From Candidatus Methylopumilus planktonicus (GTDB lineage Bacteria; Pseudomonadota; Gammaproteobacteria; Burkholderiales; Methylophilaceae), in contig NZ_LN827929.1 of the NCBI RefSeq assembly GCF_000981505.1, forward strand, positions 682,001 through 746,000: DNA of 64,000 bases. Direction: 5' to 3'. Numbering within the stretch: the first letter of the stretch is position 1; each line of letters opens with the position of its first letter. This document shows, one piece after another, positions 25,080 through 33,234 of this stretch. A program made the translations under genes and the position numbers. Under the pieces are notes generated by a model. The model saw only the letters and a program-made list of their open reading frames with translations. It did not search any database and was not told where the DNA came from.

Positions 25080-27427
25080 TGACTTTCAGATCTAAAGTAG
25101 CTTTATTCATTTCGCTCCTCACTCTCTCTATAGCAGCATTTGCTATAGAACCTTTCGTCATCAAAGATATTAAAATTGAAGGTCTTCAAAGGACCGAACC
25201 AGGCACAGTTTTTAATTATCTGCCTGTTCAAGTAGGTGATACGATGAATGAGGATAAAGCGTCTGAGGCTATTAAGTCCCTTTATCGCACAGGTTTTTTT
25301 AAAGATGTCCGTGTAGAGTCTGACCAAAATATTCTTCTTATCACTGTGCAAGAGCGACCTTCGATTGCTGATATTCAATTTGCTGGAAATAAAATGTTTC
25401 AAACCGATAAATTGAAAGAAAGTTTAAAAAGTGTCGGGCTAGCCGAAGGTCAAATTTTCGACAAAACAAAGCTCGAATTTATGGAGCAAGAAATAAAAAA
25501 ACAATATCTATCTCTTGGAAAATACACAGCATCAGTTAAAACAACGACATCGCCTCTCGAGAGAAATCGGGTAACCATAAGATTTGATATTGAAGAAGGT
25601 ATCATTTCTAGAATTAAAGAAATTAATATTGTTGGAAATCAGGTCTATCAAAAATTAGATCTTACATCTCAATTCCAACTTCAAACAACTAATTGGCTCT
25701 CATGGTGGTATAAGGATGACCAATATTCAAAACAAAAATTAACTGCTGATCTTGAAACTCTCAAATCATTTTATATGAATCGCGGGTATCTAGAGTTTAG
25801 TATCGATTCTACACAGGTATCGATTACCCCGGATAAAGAGGATGTATTTATTACCATGAATATCACAGAGGGGCCTAAGTACAAAGTTTCTGATGTGAAG
25901 CTTGCAGGTGACCTTCAGCAAGTTCCTGAAAGTGAATTACAAAATCTAATCAAAATTAAAAAAGATGAAATTTTTAATCGACAAAAAATTTCTGATTCAA
26001 CAAAAGCGATGAACAGTCGTTTAGGAAATGATGGCTTTGCATTTTCAAATGTTAATGCAATTCCAGAAATTAATAAGGAAGAACATACAGCCGCCTTTAC
26101 ATTTTTTGTGGATCCTGGAAGAAAAGTTTACGTAAGACGTATTGATATTGAAGGTAATCAGCGCACCCGCGACGAAGTCATTAGACGTGAATTTAGACAA
26201 GTTGAATCGGGTTGGTATGCGGCAGATAAAATCGAGCGCTCGAAGGAGCGACTTAAAAGAACACAGTTTTTTAGTGATACTAATATTGAAACTCCTGCAG
26301 TGCCTGGAACTACCGATCAAGTCGACCTTAAGGTCAAAGTGACCGAAAGAAACACAGGAAGCATCATGTTTGGTGCAGGGCTTAGTAGCCAGGAAGGCGT
26401 GATTGGAAGCTTTAATGTCACCCAAGCTAATTTTCTTGGAACAGGCGACAGGGTTTCAGCGCAGATTAATACAGGGCGTATAAATCGAACTTATGCCTTG
26501 AGTATGACCCAGCCATTTTTTACTCCTGAAGGAGTTGCTCTAAGTTATGACCTTTATAGACGAGATTCGAATGCGTCTAAGATTACGTTTGCAACATATG
26601 ATACGTCATCTATGGGCGCAGGATTTAGGTTTAGTGTGCCTTTTACAGAAAAAAATGCCTTTTCATACGGTCTAACTTATGACAATACGGAAGTTGAGAA
26701 TTTGACAAGCAATCTATCACCCATAAGATACATTAATTATTGTAATAAAGTGACGGGCGTTTCAAATGCCTCAGGCTGTTCCATGAATTCACTTATTGCG
26801 TCACTTGGATGGGTGGAGGACAGTCGTGACGATATTTTATTTCCTAAAAAAGGTGGTTTAAGGAGAGTAAATGCTGAAGTTGCAACGCCAGGCCTTGACG
26901 TTCAAATGTACAAGTTAACTTTCCAAGAAAGCTTATATAAGCAAATTACAAATGACGTTACCCTTATGGTGAATGGTCAAGTAGGTTATGCAAATAGCTA
27001 CGGGGGTAAAGAGTTCCCGTTCTATAAAAACTTTTATTTAGGGGGAGTAAATTCTCTTAGAGGCTATCGATTATCGTCTGTTGGACCCGTATGTCGTGCA
27101 GGTGATACAACTTGTGGAACTGCTTCTCAAACAAGAGATATGTTCTTAGGCGGAACAAAACAATTATTAGGAAATATAGAATTATTTATGCCCGTCCCAT
27201 TTTTAAAAAATAATAATCAATTTCGCTTGAGTGCCTTTATTGATGCTGGTAATGTATATGAAGAATCGGAATCTATCAAGTTATCCTCATTGCGCTATTC
27301 TGCAGGCCTTGGGGTAATGTGGATCTCGCCTTTTGGTCCTTTAAAGATTGTAGTGGCTCAACCATTTAATGAAAAATCGACCGATAGAACAGAGGTTTTT
27401 CAGTTCCAAATGGGTCAGCAGTTTTAA
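25079..27427 (+). CDS. bamA: Outer membrane assembly factor BamA
   Basis: Core of the BAM machine that inserts beta-barrel proteins. Signal peptide (1-22, cut after AFA), five POTRA repeats to about residue 420 (the first FVIKDIKIEGLQRTEPGTVF), then a 16-strand barrel with the VRGF/Y-equivalent LRGYRLSSVG and a C-terminal Phe (FQFQMGQQF). 782 residues. Overlaps rseP by one base; skp follows 34 bases on, so the chaperone and insertion machine are made together. Confidence 0.97.
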   Translation: MTFRSKVALFISLLTLSIAAFAIEPFVIKDIKIEGLQRTEPGTVFNYLPVQVGDTMNEDKASEAIKSLYRTGFFKDVRVESDQNILLITVQERPSIADIQFAGNKMFQTDKLKESLKSVGLAEGQIFDKTKLEFMEQEIKKQYLSLGKYTASVKTTTSPLERNRVTIRFDIEEGIISRIKEINIVGNQVYQKLDLTSQFQLQTTNWLSWWYKDDQYSKQKLTADLETLKSFYMNRGYLEFSIDSTQVSITPDKEDVFITMNITEGPKYKVSDVKLAGDLQQVPESELQNLIKIKKDEIFNRQKISDSTKAMNSRLGNDGFAFSNVNAIPEINKEEHTAAFTFFVDPGRKVYVRRIDIEGNQRTRDEVIRREFRQVESGWYAADKIERSKERLKRTQFFSDTNIETPAVPGTTDQVDLKVKVTERNTGSIMFGAGLSSQEGVIGSFNVTQANFLGTGDRVSAQINTGRINRTYALSMTQPFFTPEGVALSYDLYRRDSNASKITFATYDTSSMGAGFRFSVPFTEKNAFSYGLTYDNTEVENLTSNLSPIRYINYCNKVTGVSNASGCSMNSLIASLGWVEDSRDDILFPKKGGLRRVNAEVATPGLDVQMYKLTFQESLYKQITNDVTLMVNGQVGYANSYGGKEFPFYKNFYLGGVNSLRGYRLSSVGPVCRAGDTTCGTASQTRDMFLGGTKQLLGNIELFMPVPFLKNNNQFRLSAFIDAGNVYEESESIKLSSLRYSAGLGVMWISPFGPLKIVVAQPFNEKSTDRTEVFQFQMGQQF

Positions 27428-27461
27428 ATTGTTAAATTAAAAAAATATTAGGAGAAAGTAA

Positions 27462-27956
27462 TTGAAATTTAAATTTTTAGCTTTTGCAAGTTTGTTTCTT
27501 ATAAGTTTAAGTGCGTATGCTGACCTTAAAGTAGGATTTGTTCAGGTCGATAAAATCTTACAAGAAGCGCCACAAACGATTGAGAGTAACAAAAAATTAG
27601 AAAAAGAATTTAGTTCGCGGACAGATAAACTCAAGGCAGATATCAAAACATTAAAAGAAAAAGAATCTGCATTTTCAAAAGATGTTTTAACTATGAAAGA
27701 ATCTGAGCGTGCGACTCGTGAAAAAGGATTAGCGCAATTCAGAGTAGATGTTCAACGCACAGAACGAGAACTCAAAGAAGATATTAATATTAGACGAAAT
27801 GAAGAGCTTGGTGGTCTTCAAGACCAAATCAATAAAGCTGTGACCGCAGTATCTAAAGCGGAGAATTATGATCTTGTGGTTTATAGTGGTGTAGCTTATG
27901 CAAGTCCAAGCATTGATATGACCGATAAGATCCTAAAATCATTAGGTAAAAAATAA
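27462..27956 (+). CDS. skp: Periplasmic OmpH/Skp chaperone, TTG start
   Basis: Skp holds unfolded outer-membrane proteins on their way to BamA. A signal peptide (MKFKFLAFASLFLISLSAYA) is followed by KVGFVQVDKILQEAP, a long charged coiled-coil arm (about 35-110), and a C-terminal strand region ending YASPSIDMTDKILKSL. 164 residues, normal size. The TTG at 27462 is used, after AGGAGA. Same strand and transcript as bamA and lpxD. Confidence 0.93.
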   Translation: MKFKFLAFASLFLISLSAYADLKVGFVQVDKILQEAPQTIESNKKLEKEFSSRTDKLKADIKTLKEKESAFSKDVLTMKESERATREKGLAQFRVDVQRTERELKEDINIRRNEELGGLQDQINKAVTAVSKAENYDLVVYSGVAYASPSIDMTDKILKSLGKK

Positions 27957-27977
27957 TAGCTGGCCTAAATTGTTCTT

Positions 27978-28955
27978 ATGGGCCATACAATCACATCTGG
28001 TGATCTAGTAAAAAAATTAGGTGGCGAGTTAATAGGTGATTCAAACATACTTATTAACTCCGTTGCCTCTCTTGAGACAGCCCATAAAAATTCAATTTCT
28101 TTTTTTAATAATCCAAGATACAAAGATTTATTAAAAACCACAAAAGCAGCAGTTGTTATAATTGATAGAGATGATCTTCCTGATCGTTCAGGCACCTCCA
28201 TAGTTATAGATAATCCATATTTGTATTTTGCAAAAGTATCTCAGTTACTGAATCCTAGCAAATCCTTAAAAAAAGAAGTTCATAAGTCTGCAATCATTCA
28301 TCCGAGTTGCAAATTGGGTCAGGATATATATATTGGCCCCAATGTTGTTATTGATGAAAATGTTTCTATTGATGATGATGTTGTTATTCATGCGGGTTCT
28401 ATGATTGAGGCTGACAGTGTAATTGGCAAAGCTTCAGTTATTCATCCTCATGTTGTCATAAAGGCGAATACAGTTATTGGTAAAAATTGTACCATTTATG
28501 CTGGCTGCGTGATTGGCTCAGATGGTTTTGGTTACGCAAAAGGCGATAGCAAGTGGTTAGCTATTCCTCAAATAGGAAGAGTGATTTTAGGCGATAACGT
28601 TGATATTGGCTCAAATTCAACCATAGATCGAGGTGCTTTAGATGATACTATTATCTCTAGCGGCGTTAAAATTGATAATTTAGTGCAGATTGGACACAAC
28701 TGTATGATTGGTGAAAATACGATTATTGCAGGATGTGTCGGTATTGCAGGCAGTGCTAAAATCGGGAAAAATTGTGCTATTGGGGGAGCTGCGATGATCT
28801 TAGGACACTTATCAATTACAGATGATGTGACTATCTCACCAGGCTCAATGATTACAAGATCAATCAAAACTTCCGGAACTTATACTGCACTTATGCCTTT
28901 CCAAAACCATGAAGCATGGCTTAAAACTGCAGCAAAAATTAGAAGATTAAAATAA
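27978..28955 (+). CDS. lpxD: UDP-3-O-(3-hydroxyacyl)glucosamine N-acyltransferase
   Basis: Third step of lipid A synthesis: moves a hydroxyacyl chain from ACP to the 2-amine. The N-terminal uridine-binding domain (to about 100) is followed by many left-handed beta-helix hexapeptides and IDNLVQIGHNCMIGENTIIAG, which holds the catalytic His. 325 residues. Part of skp-lpxD-fabZ-lpxA-lpxB-rnhB; its stop overlaps the first possible fabZ ATG. Confidence 0.96.
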   Translation: MGHTITSGDLVKKLGGELIGDSNILINSVASLETAHKNSISFFNNPRYKDLLKTTKAAVVIIDRDDLPDRSGTSIVIDNPYLYFAKVSQLLNPSKSLKKEVHKSAIIHPSCKLGQDIYIGPNVVIDENVSIDDDVVIHAGSMIEADSVIGKASVIHPHVVIKANTVIGKNCTIYAGCVIGSDGFGYAKGDSKWLAIPQIGRVILGDNVDIGSNSTIDRGALDDTIISSGVKIDNLVQIGHNCMIGENTIIAGCVGIAGSAKIGKNCAIGGAAMILGHLSITDDVTISPGSMITRSIKTSGTYTALMPFQNHEAWLKTAAKIRRLK

Positions 28956-29431
28956 TGGGAATAGTAAAGATGGCTGAAAATACTGCAATGGACATTCATG
29001 AAATTTTAAATCACTTACCCCACAGATATCCTTTTGTGCTTATTGATAGAGTAATTTCAATGGAGCTCGGGAAAGAAATTTTCGCCATCAAAAATGTTTC
29101 AATTAATGAACCATTTTTCCCAGGCCACTTCCCATACTATCCTGTGATGCCTGGCGTTTTAATCGTAGAGGCAATGGCGCAAGCTGCAGCAATTTTATCT
29201 TTTAAGACGATGGATACAAAACCATCAGATGATTCAGTTTATTACTTTGCTGGAATAGATAGTGCTCGGTTCAAAAAACCAGTTTCCCCTGGTGATCAAC
29301 TTATTATCCATGTAAAAATAGATCGCGTTTTAAAAGGTATATGGAAATATATTGCAGTCGCTAAGGTTAACGATGAAATTGTTGCTGAAGCTAGCATGAT
29401 GTGTATTCTAAAGCCTATCGAAAAAAAATAA
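28955..29431 (+). CDS. fabZ: 3-hydroxyacyl-ACP dehydratase FabZ
   Basis: Hot-dog-fold dehydratase of fatty acid elongation. Motifs: ILNHLPHRYPFVLIDRV with the catalytic His, NEPFFPGHFPYYPVMPGVLIVEAMAQAAAIL with the catalytic Glu, and DSARFKKPVSPGDQL. ATG codons at 28955, 28970 and 28988 are all in frame; none has a clear Shine-Dalgarno, so the exact start is uncertain. Lying between lpxD and lpxA, it balances hydroxyacyl use between lipid A and membranes. Confidence 0.96.
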   Translation: MGIVKMAENTAMDIHEILNHLPHRYPFVLIDRVISMELGKEIFAIKNVSINEPFFPGHFPYYPVMPGVLIVEAMAQAAAILSFKTMDTKPSDDSVYYFAGIDSARFKKPVSPGDQLIIHVKIDRVLKGIWKYIAVAKVNDEIVAEASMMCILKPIEKK

Positions 29432-29454
29432 ATTTATAGAGTTGTAATACTATT

Positions 29455-30225
29455 TTGATTCATCCTACCGCAATCGTTAGTTCCAAAGCTAGTTTAGATT
29501 CCAGCGTTAATATTGGGCCGTATTCTATTATTGATGGAGATGTAAAAATTGGAGCGGGCTCAGTCATTGGAAATCATGTGACTATAACTGGGAATACTAC
29601 AATTGGAAAAAATAATCACATCTACCACTACAGCTCTATCGGCGAAGCACCGCAAGATAAAAAATACAATCAAGAAAAAACATTCCTAGAAATTGGCAAT
29701 AATAATACGATTAGAGAGTTCTGTACTTTCAATCGAGGCACGGCCCAAGATCAGGGAATAACAAAAATAGGTAATGATAATTGGATTATGGCGTATGTTC
29801 ACATTGCCCATGATTGCAATATTAAAAATCAAATCATACTTGCAAATAATACATCCCTTGCTGGTCACGTATCAATTGATGATTATGCAATTTTAGGAGG
29901 TTTTACTCTTGTACATCAGTTTTGTAAGATTGGCAGCCATATTATTACAGCTGTCAACACGGTGGTCTTTAAGGACATTCCACCTTACGTTATAGCAGCT
30001 GGCTATGATGCAAAGCCAAATGGTATTAATGCAGAAGGATTGAAAAGAAGAGGCTTCGATCCAAAGATTATTACAAAAATCAAGGAAGCTTATAAGATTT
30101 TATATCGCCAAGGCCTTTCTCTAAATGAGTCTCAAGAAAAAATTAAATTACTAAGTAAGGATACTGAGGCTCTCAATCTTTATATCGACTTTATTGCTAA
30201 ATCTACCCGCGGTATTATCCGTTAA
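29455..30225 (+). CDS. lpxA: UDP-N-acetylglucosamine acyltransferase, TTG start
   Basis: First enzyme of lipid A synthesis. It opens IHPTAIVSSKASLDSSVNIGPYSIIDGDVKIG and continues as hexapeptide beta-helix; YVHIAHDCNI carries the catalytic His, and a C-terminal helical domain begins NAEGLKRRGF. 256 residues. The TTG at 29455 gives the canonical MIHPTA start. The next gene, lpxB, starts 2 bases after the stop. Confidence 0.97.
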   Translation: MIHPTAIVSSKASLDSSVNIGPYSIIDGDVKIGAGSVIGNHVTITGNTTIGKNNHIYHYSSIGEAPQDKKYNQEKTFLEIGNNNTIREFCTFNRGTAQDQGITKIGNDNWIMAYVHIAHDCNIKNQIILANNTSLAGHVSIDDYAILGGFTLVHQFCKIGSHIITAVNTVVFKDIPPYVIAAGYDAKPNGINAEGLKRRGFDPKIITKIKEAYKILYRQGLSLNESQEKIKLLSKDTEALNLYIDFIAKSTRGIIR

Positions 30226-30227
30226 TT

Positions 30228-31364
30228 ATGAAAACGATTGCCATAGTTGCCGGAGAATCTTCCGGAGACTTGCTAGGAAGTCACTTAATTAAGTCGTTAA
30301 AATCAACCCGTTCTGATCTTATGTTTATAGGTGTCGCCGGACCAAAAATGATTAAAGAAGGGGCGTTCTCATATTTTCCGATGGAAGAGCTTTCAGTAAG
30401 AGGTTATTTTGAAGCCTTCAAAAAGTTATTTCACCTCTTAAAATTAAGAAAAAATCTTTTTAAAAAAATTCTCGATGCGAAACCAGATTTATTTATTGGT
30501 GTTGATGCCCCCGACTTTAATTTTTGGATGGAAAGACAGCTAAAGAAAAAAGGTATTCCTGTGATTCATTACGTCAGTCCATCTATATGGGCATGGAGGG
30601 GGGATAGGCTTGGAAAGATTAAAAAATCAATAGATCATATGCTTACAATATTTCCCTTTGAGAAAAAAATTTATGCAAAGGCTCATATTGAAGCGACTTT
30701 TGTTGGGCACCCGCTTGCTGAGATGATTCCACTTCATCCAAATAAGAAGAAAGCGCAGAATAAACTTAAAATTATTAAAGCTACTAAAGTCATAGCTCTT
30801 TTGCCTGGAAGTAGGCAAGGGGAAGTGAAATGGCATGCGCAACTCCTTATTGACTCAGCGATTGAACTCTCAAAAAAAATACGAGATGTGAAATTTTTGG
30901 TACCACTGCCTACGAGAGAAACATATAATATTTTTTCGAGAGCTTTATTTAAAAATACGCATGCAGAATTAGATATCCAGCTTCTTATTGGTCATAGCTC
31001 AGATGCAATTAATGCAGCTGATCTTGTAATTGTGGCATCTGGAACTGCAACTCTTGAAACTGCGCTTTATAAAAAGCCTATGATAGTCATTTATAAAATG
31101 TCATCTATCAGCTGGCAAATTCTTAAACGTATGAGATATTTGCCATATGTAAGCCTCCCAAACATTCTTCTTAATAAATTTTTTGTACCTGAGCTTTTGC
31201 AAAATGACGCTACACCAGAAAATATCACTTCAAAAGCTGTTGAAATTTTAAAAGATGCATCTTATAGAAAAAATCTTTTAATTCAATTTACAAAAATACA
31301 TCACCAGCTAAAGCAAAATACATCATACCGCTTGAATAAAATTATTTTAAAATTTATTAAATAA
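30228..31364 (+). CDS. lpxB: Lipid A disaccharide synthase
   Basis: GT19 enzyme that joins lipid X and UDP-diacylglucosamine. Motifs: AGESSGDLLGSHL at the N terminus, GVDAPDFNFWMERQLKKKG, YVSPSIWAWRGDRL, LPGSRQGEVKWH and VVASGTATLETALYKKPMIVIYKM. 378 residues, complete. Its stop directly abuts the rnhB ATG. Confidence 0.97.
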   Translation: MKTIAIVAGESSGDLLGSHLIKSLKSTRSDLMFIGVAGPKMIKEGAFSYFPMEELSVRGYFEAFKKLFHLLKLRKNLFKKILDAKPDLFIGVDAPDFNFWMERQLKKKGIPVIHYVSPSIWAWRGDRLGKIKKSIDHMLTIFPFEKKIYAKAHIEATFVGHPLAEMIPLHPNKKKAQNKLKIIKATKVIALLPGSRQGEVKWHAQLLIDSAIELSKKIRDVKFLVPLPTRETYNIFSRALFKNTHAELDIQLLIGHSSDAINAADLVIVASGTATLETALYKKPMIVIYKMSSISWQILKRMRYLPYVSLPNILLNKFFVPELLQNDATPENITSKAVEILKDASYRKNLLIQFTKIHHQLKQNTSYRLNKIILKFIK

Positions 31365-31940
31365 ATGCAGGTAAATTTAATTTGTGGTGTAGATGAAGCG
31401 GGCAGAGGTCCTTTGGCAGGTCCAGTTTATGCTGCTGCAGTCATTTTAGGTCCTGATTTTGATACCGAAGGTTTGCGTGACTCTAAAAAACTATCAGAAT
31501 CTAAAAGATATTCTCTTGCAGTACATATAAAGAAAAATGCTTTAGCTTGGTCTGTGGGTATATGCAGTGCCTCAGAAATTGATGAAATTAATATCCACCA
31601 AGCAACATTATTGGCTATGAAAAGAGCCATTGAAGGTTTAGATGGCTATAGATCAATTAAAGTCATGGTAGATGGGTTATTCTGCCCTCAAGTAGATTTT
31701 CCAGGTGAGGCGATTGTCAAAGGTGACGATAAAGTTGCTGAAATTTCGGCCGCTTCAATTATTGCAAAAACAGAACGAGATCTTAAAATGATAGAGATTG
31801 ATAAGATTTATCCTGGCTATCAATTCAAGAAGCATAAAGGTTACCCAACAAAATTACATATAGAAATGATTAAATCTGAAGGCCCTTGTGAGTATCATCG
31901 CAAAAGTTTCTCACCTATAAAAGAAATGTTAGCCTTGTAG
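31365..31940 (+). CDS. rnhB: Ribonuclease HII
   Basis: Removes ribonucleotides from DNA. CGVDEAGRGPLAGPVYAAAVIL gives the first acidic residues; DSKKLSESKR, KGDDKVAEISAASIIAKTERD and the C-terminal GYPTKLHIE are family-typical. 191 residues. End of the long plus-strand run that began at pyrH; its last 12 bases overlap the convergent gene at 31929. Confidence 0.97.
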   Translation: MQVNLICGVDEAGRGPLAGPVYAAAVILGPDFDTEGLRDSKKLSESKRYSLAVHIKKNALAWSVGICSASEIDEINIHQATLLAMKRAIEGLDGYRSIKVMVDGLFCPQVDFPGEAIVKGDDKVAEISAASIIAKTERDLKMIEIDKIYPGYQFKKHKGYPTKLHIEMIKSEGPCEYHRKSFSPIKEMLAL

Positions 31941-32648
31941 TAAAAATACACAGGGCTTATTTTTTAAATCTGGCGTCACTTCTTTTTTCCAATCGGCTAT
32001 TTTTTTCGTCAAAATAAATTCATTTTCTGATGACATGTCTAATGCAATACAAAGTTTTGTTTTGTCTTGCAGTTTACTTATCAAATCATTAAAAATATGC
32101 TGGTTTCTGTAGGGTGTTTCAATAAAAATCTGAGTTTCGTGATATTTGCTCGATTCATTTTCAATTGCAATAATTTTTTTTATTCTGTCTTCTTTCTCTA
32201 AAGGAAGGTAACCGTGAAATTTAAATTGCTGCCCATTAAGACCTGATGCCATAAGCGCTAAAATGATTGAAGAGGGCCCTGTCATAGGTATGACCCTAAT
32301 ATTTTTTTGATGCGCCAAGGCAACCATCTTAGAACCAGGATCGGCTATTGCTGGACAACCTGATTCTGAAAGCAGCCCGATATCGAAACCTTCTAAAAGT
32401 GGTGTTAAATAACTGGTGATGTCTTCTTGGGTTTTGGTTTGATCTATTACTTCAAAATGTAATTGATTAATCGGCTTATGAAGATTAAGAGCGCCTAAGT
32501 GAAATCGTGCTGTTTTTTCATTTTCCACAACAAAATAATTTAAGTGCTCAACAATGTTTTTGTCCTTTGATAAAAGAATTGATGTGTTGTCATTCTGATC
32601 GATAGGTACTGGGATGAGATACAAATGACCTGTGACTTTCTCTCTCAT
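31929..32648 (-). CDS. RsmI-like SAM-dependent methyltransferase (tetrapyrrole methylase fold)
   Basis: Homologous to RsmI, which 2'-O-methylates C1402 of 16S rRNA, but it looks like the shorter paralogue often found next to maf. Seen: GHLYLIPVPI, LLSESGCPAIADPGSKMVALAH, IPMTGPSSIILALMASGLNGQQFKFHGYLP and FIETPYRNQ. 239 residues; it lacks the C-terminal extension of true RsmI. Its substrate is therefore uncertain. The ATG overlaps the maf stop as ATGA. Confidence 0.8.
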   Translation of the reverse strand: MREKVTGHLYLIPVPIDQNDNTSILLSKDKNIVEHLNYFVVENEKTARFHLGALNLHKPINQLHFEVIDQTKTQEDITSYLTPLLEGFDIGLLSESGCPAIADPGSKMVALAHQKNIRVIPMTGPSSIILALMASGLNGQQFKFHGYLPLEKEDRIKKIIAIENESSKYHETQIFIETPYRNQHIFNDLISKLQDKTKLCIALDMSSENEFILTKKIADWKKEVTPDLKNKPCVFLLQG

Positions 32649-33223
32649 TCAAAGGTCACACCTTCTTTTTGAAGCATTTCGCTAAGTTTCATGAGAGGTA
32701 AGCCAATGAGTGCGGTAGGGTCTTCACCCTTGATATATTCAAGTAAAATAATGCCTAAACCCTCGGATTTGACACTTCCGACACAGTTATAGGGCTGTTC
32801 TTTGAGTAAATATGATTCAATTCTTTTTTCAGTTAGTACTTTATACTTGACTTCAAAATCCACTACACATTCCTGCAATGCTTGAGTTTCTGTATTTAAT
32901 ACACAAAGTGATGTATAAAATTTAACTAGGTTACCACTTAAAAATTTAAGTTGCGAGACGGCTTGCGAGTGAATCATTGGTTTTTCAATAATACGACCTT
33001 CGCACTCTGCGGTTGTATCAGAGCCAATAATTAATGAATTGCCATAGTGAGGTGCCACATGCACAGCTTTTTCTCTTGCAAGTCTTACTGAAATTTCTTT
33101 TGCAGTTTCATTTAAACGAGGCGATTCATCAATGTCTGGATTGACTACATCAAAAGGCAAATTAAAGCGCGATAGTAATTCCCTTCGATAGGGGGAAGAT
33201 GATGCTAATACAATTTTTATCAT
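32645..33223 (-). CDS. maf: Maf-like nucleotide pyrophosphatase (YceF type)
   Basis: House-cleaning enzyme that hydrolyses non-canonical nucleoside triphosphates (YceF acts on 7-methyl-GTP in E. coli). IVLASSSPYRRELLSRF at the N terminus is the phosphate-binding signature, LIIGSDTTAECEGRIIEKP holds the catalytic Asp, and YNCVGSVKSEGLGIILLEYIKGEDPTALIGLPL is the YceF-type C-terminal part. 192 residues. YceF rather than YhdE is judged from the motif NCVGS and is moderately sure. Confidence 0.92.
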   Translation of the reverse strand: MIKIVLASSSPYRRELLSRFNLPFDVVNPDIDESPRLNETAKEISVRLAREKAVHVAPHYGNSLIIGSDTTAECEGRIIEKPMIHSQAVSQLKFLSGNLVKFYTSLCVLNTETQALQECVVDFEVKYKVLTEKRIESYLLKEQPYNCVGSVKSEGLGIILLEYIKGEDPTALIGLPLMKLSEMLQKEGVTFE

Positions 33224-33234
33224 GCGTTGTTTCT

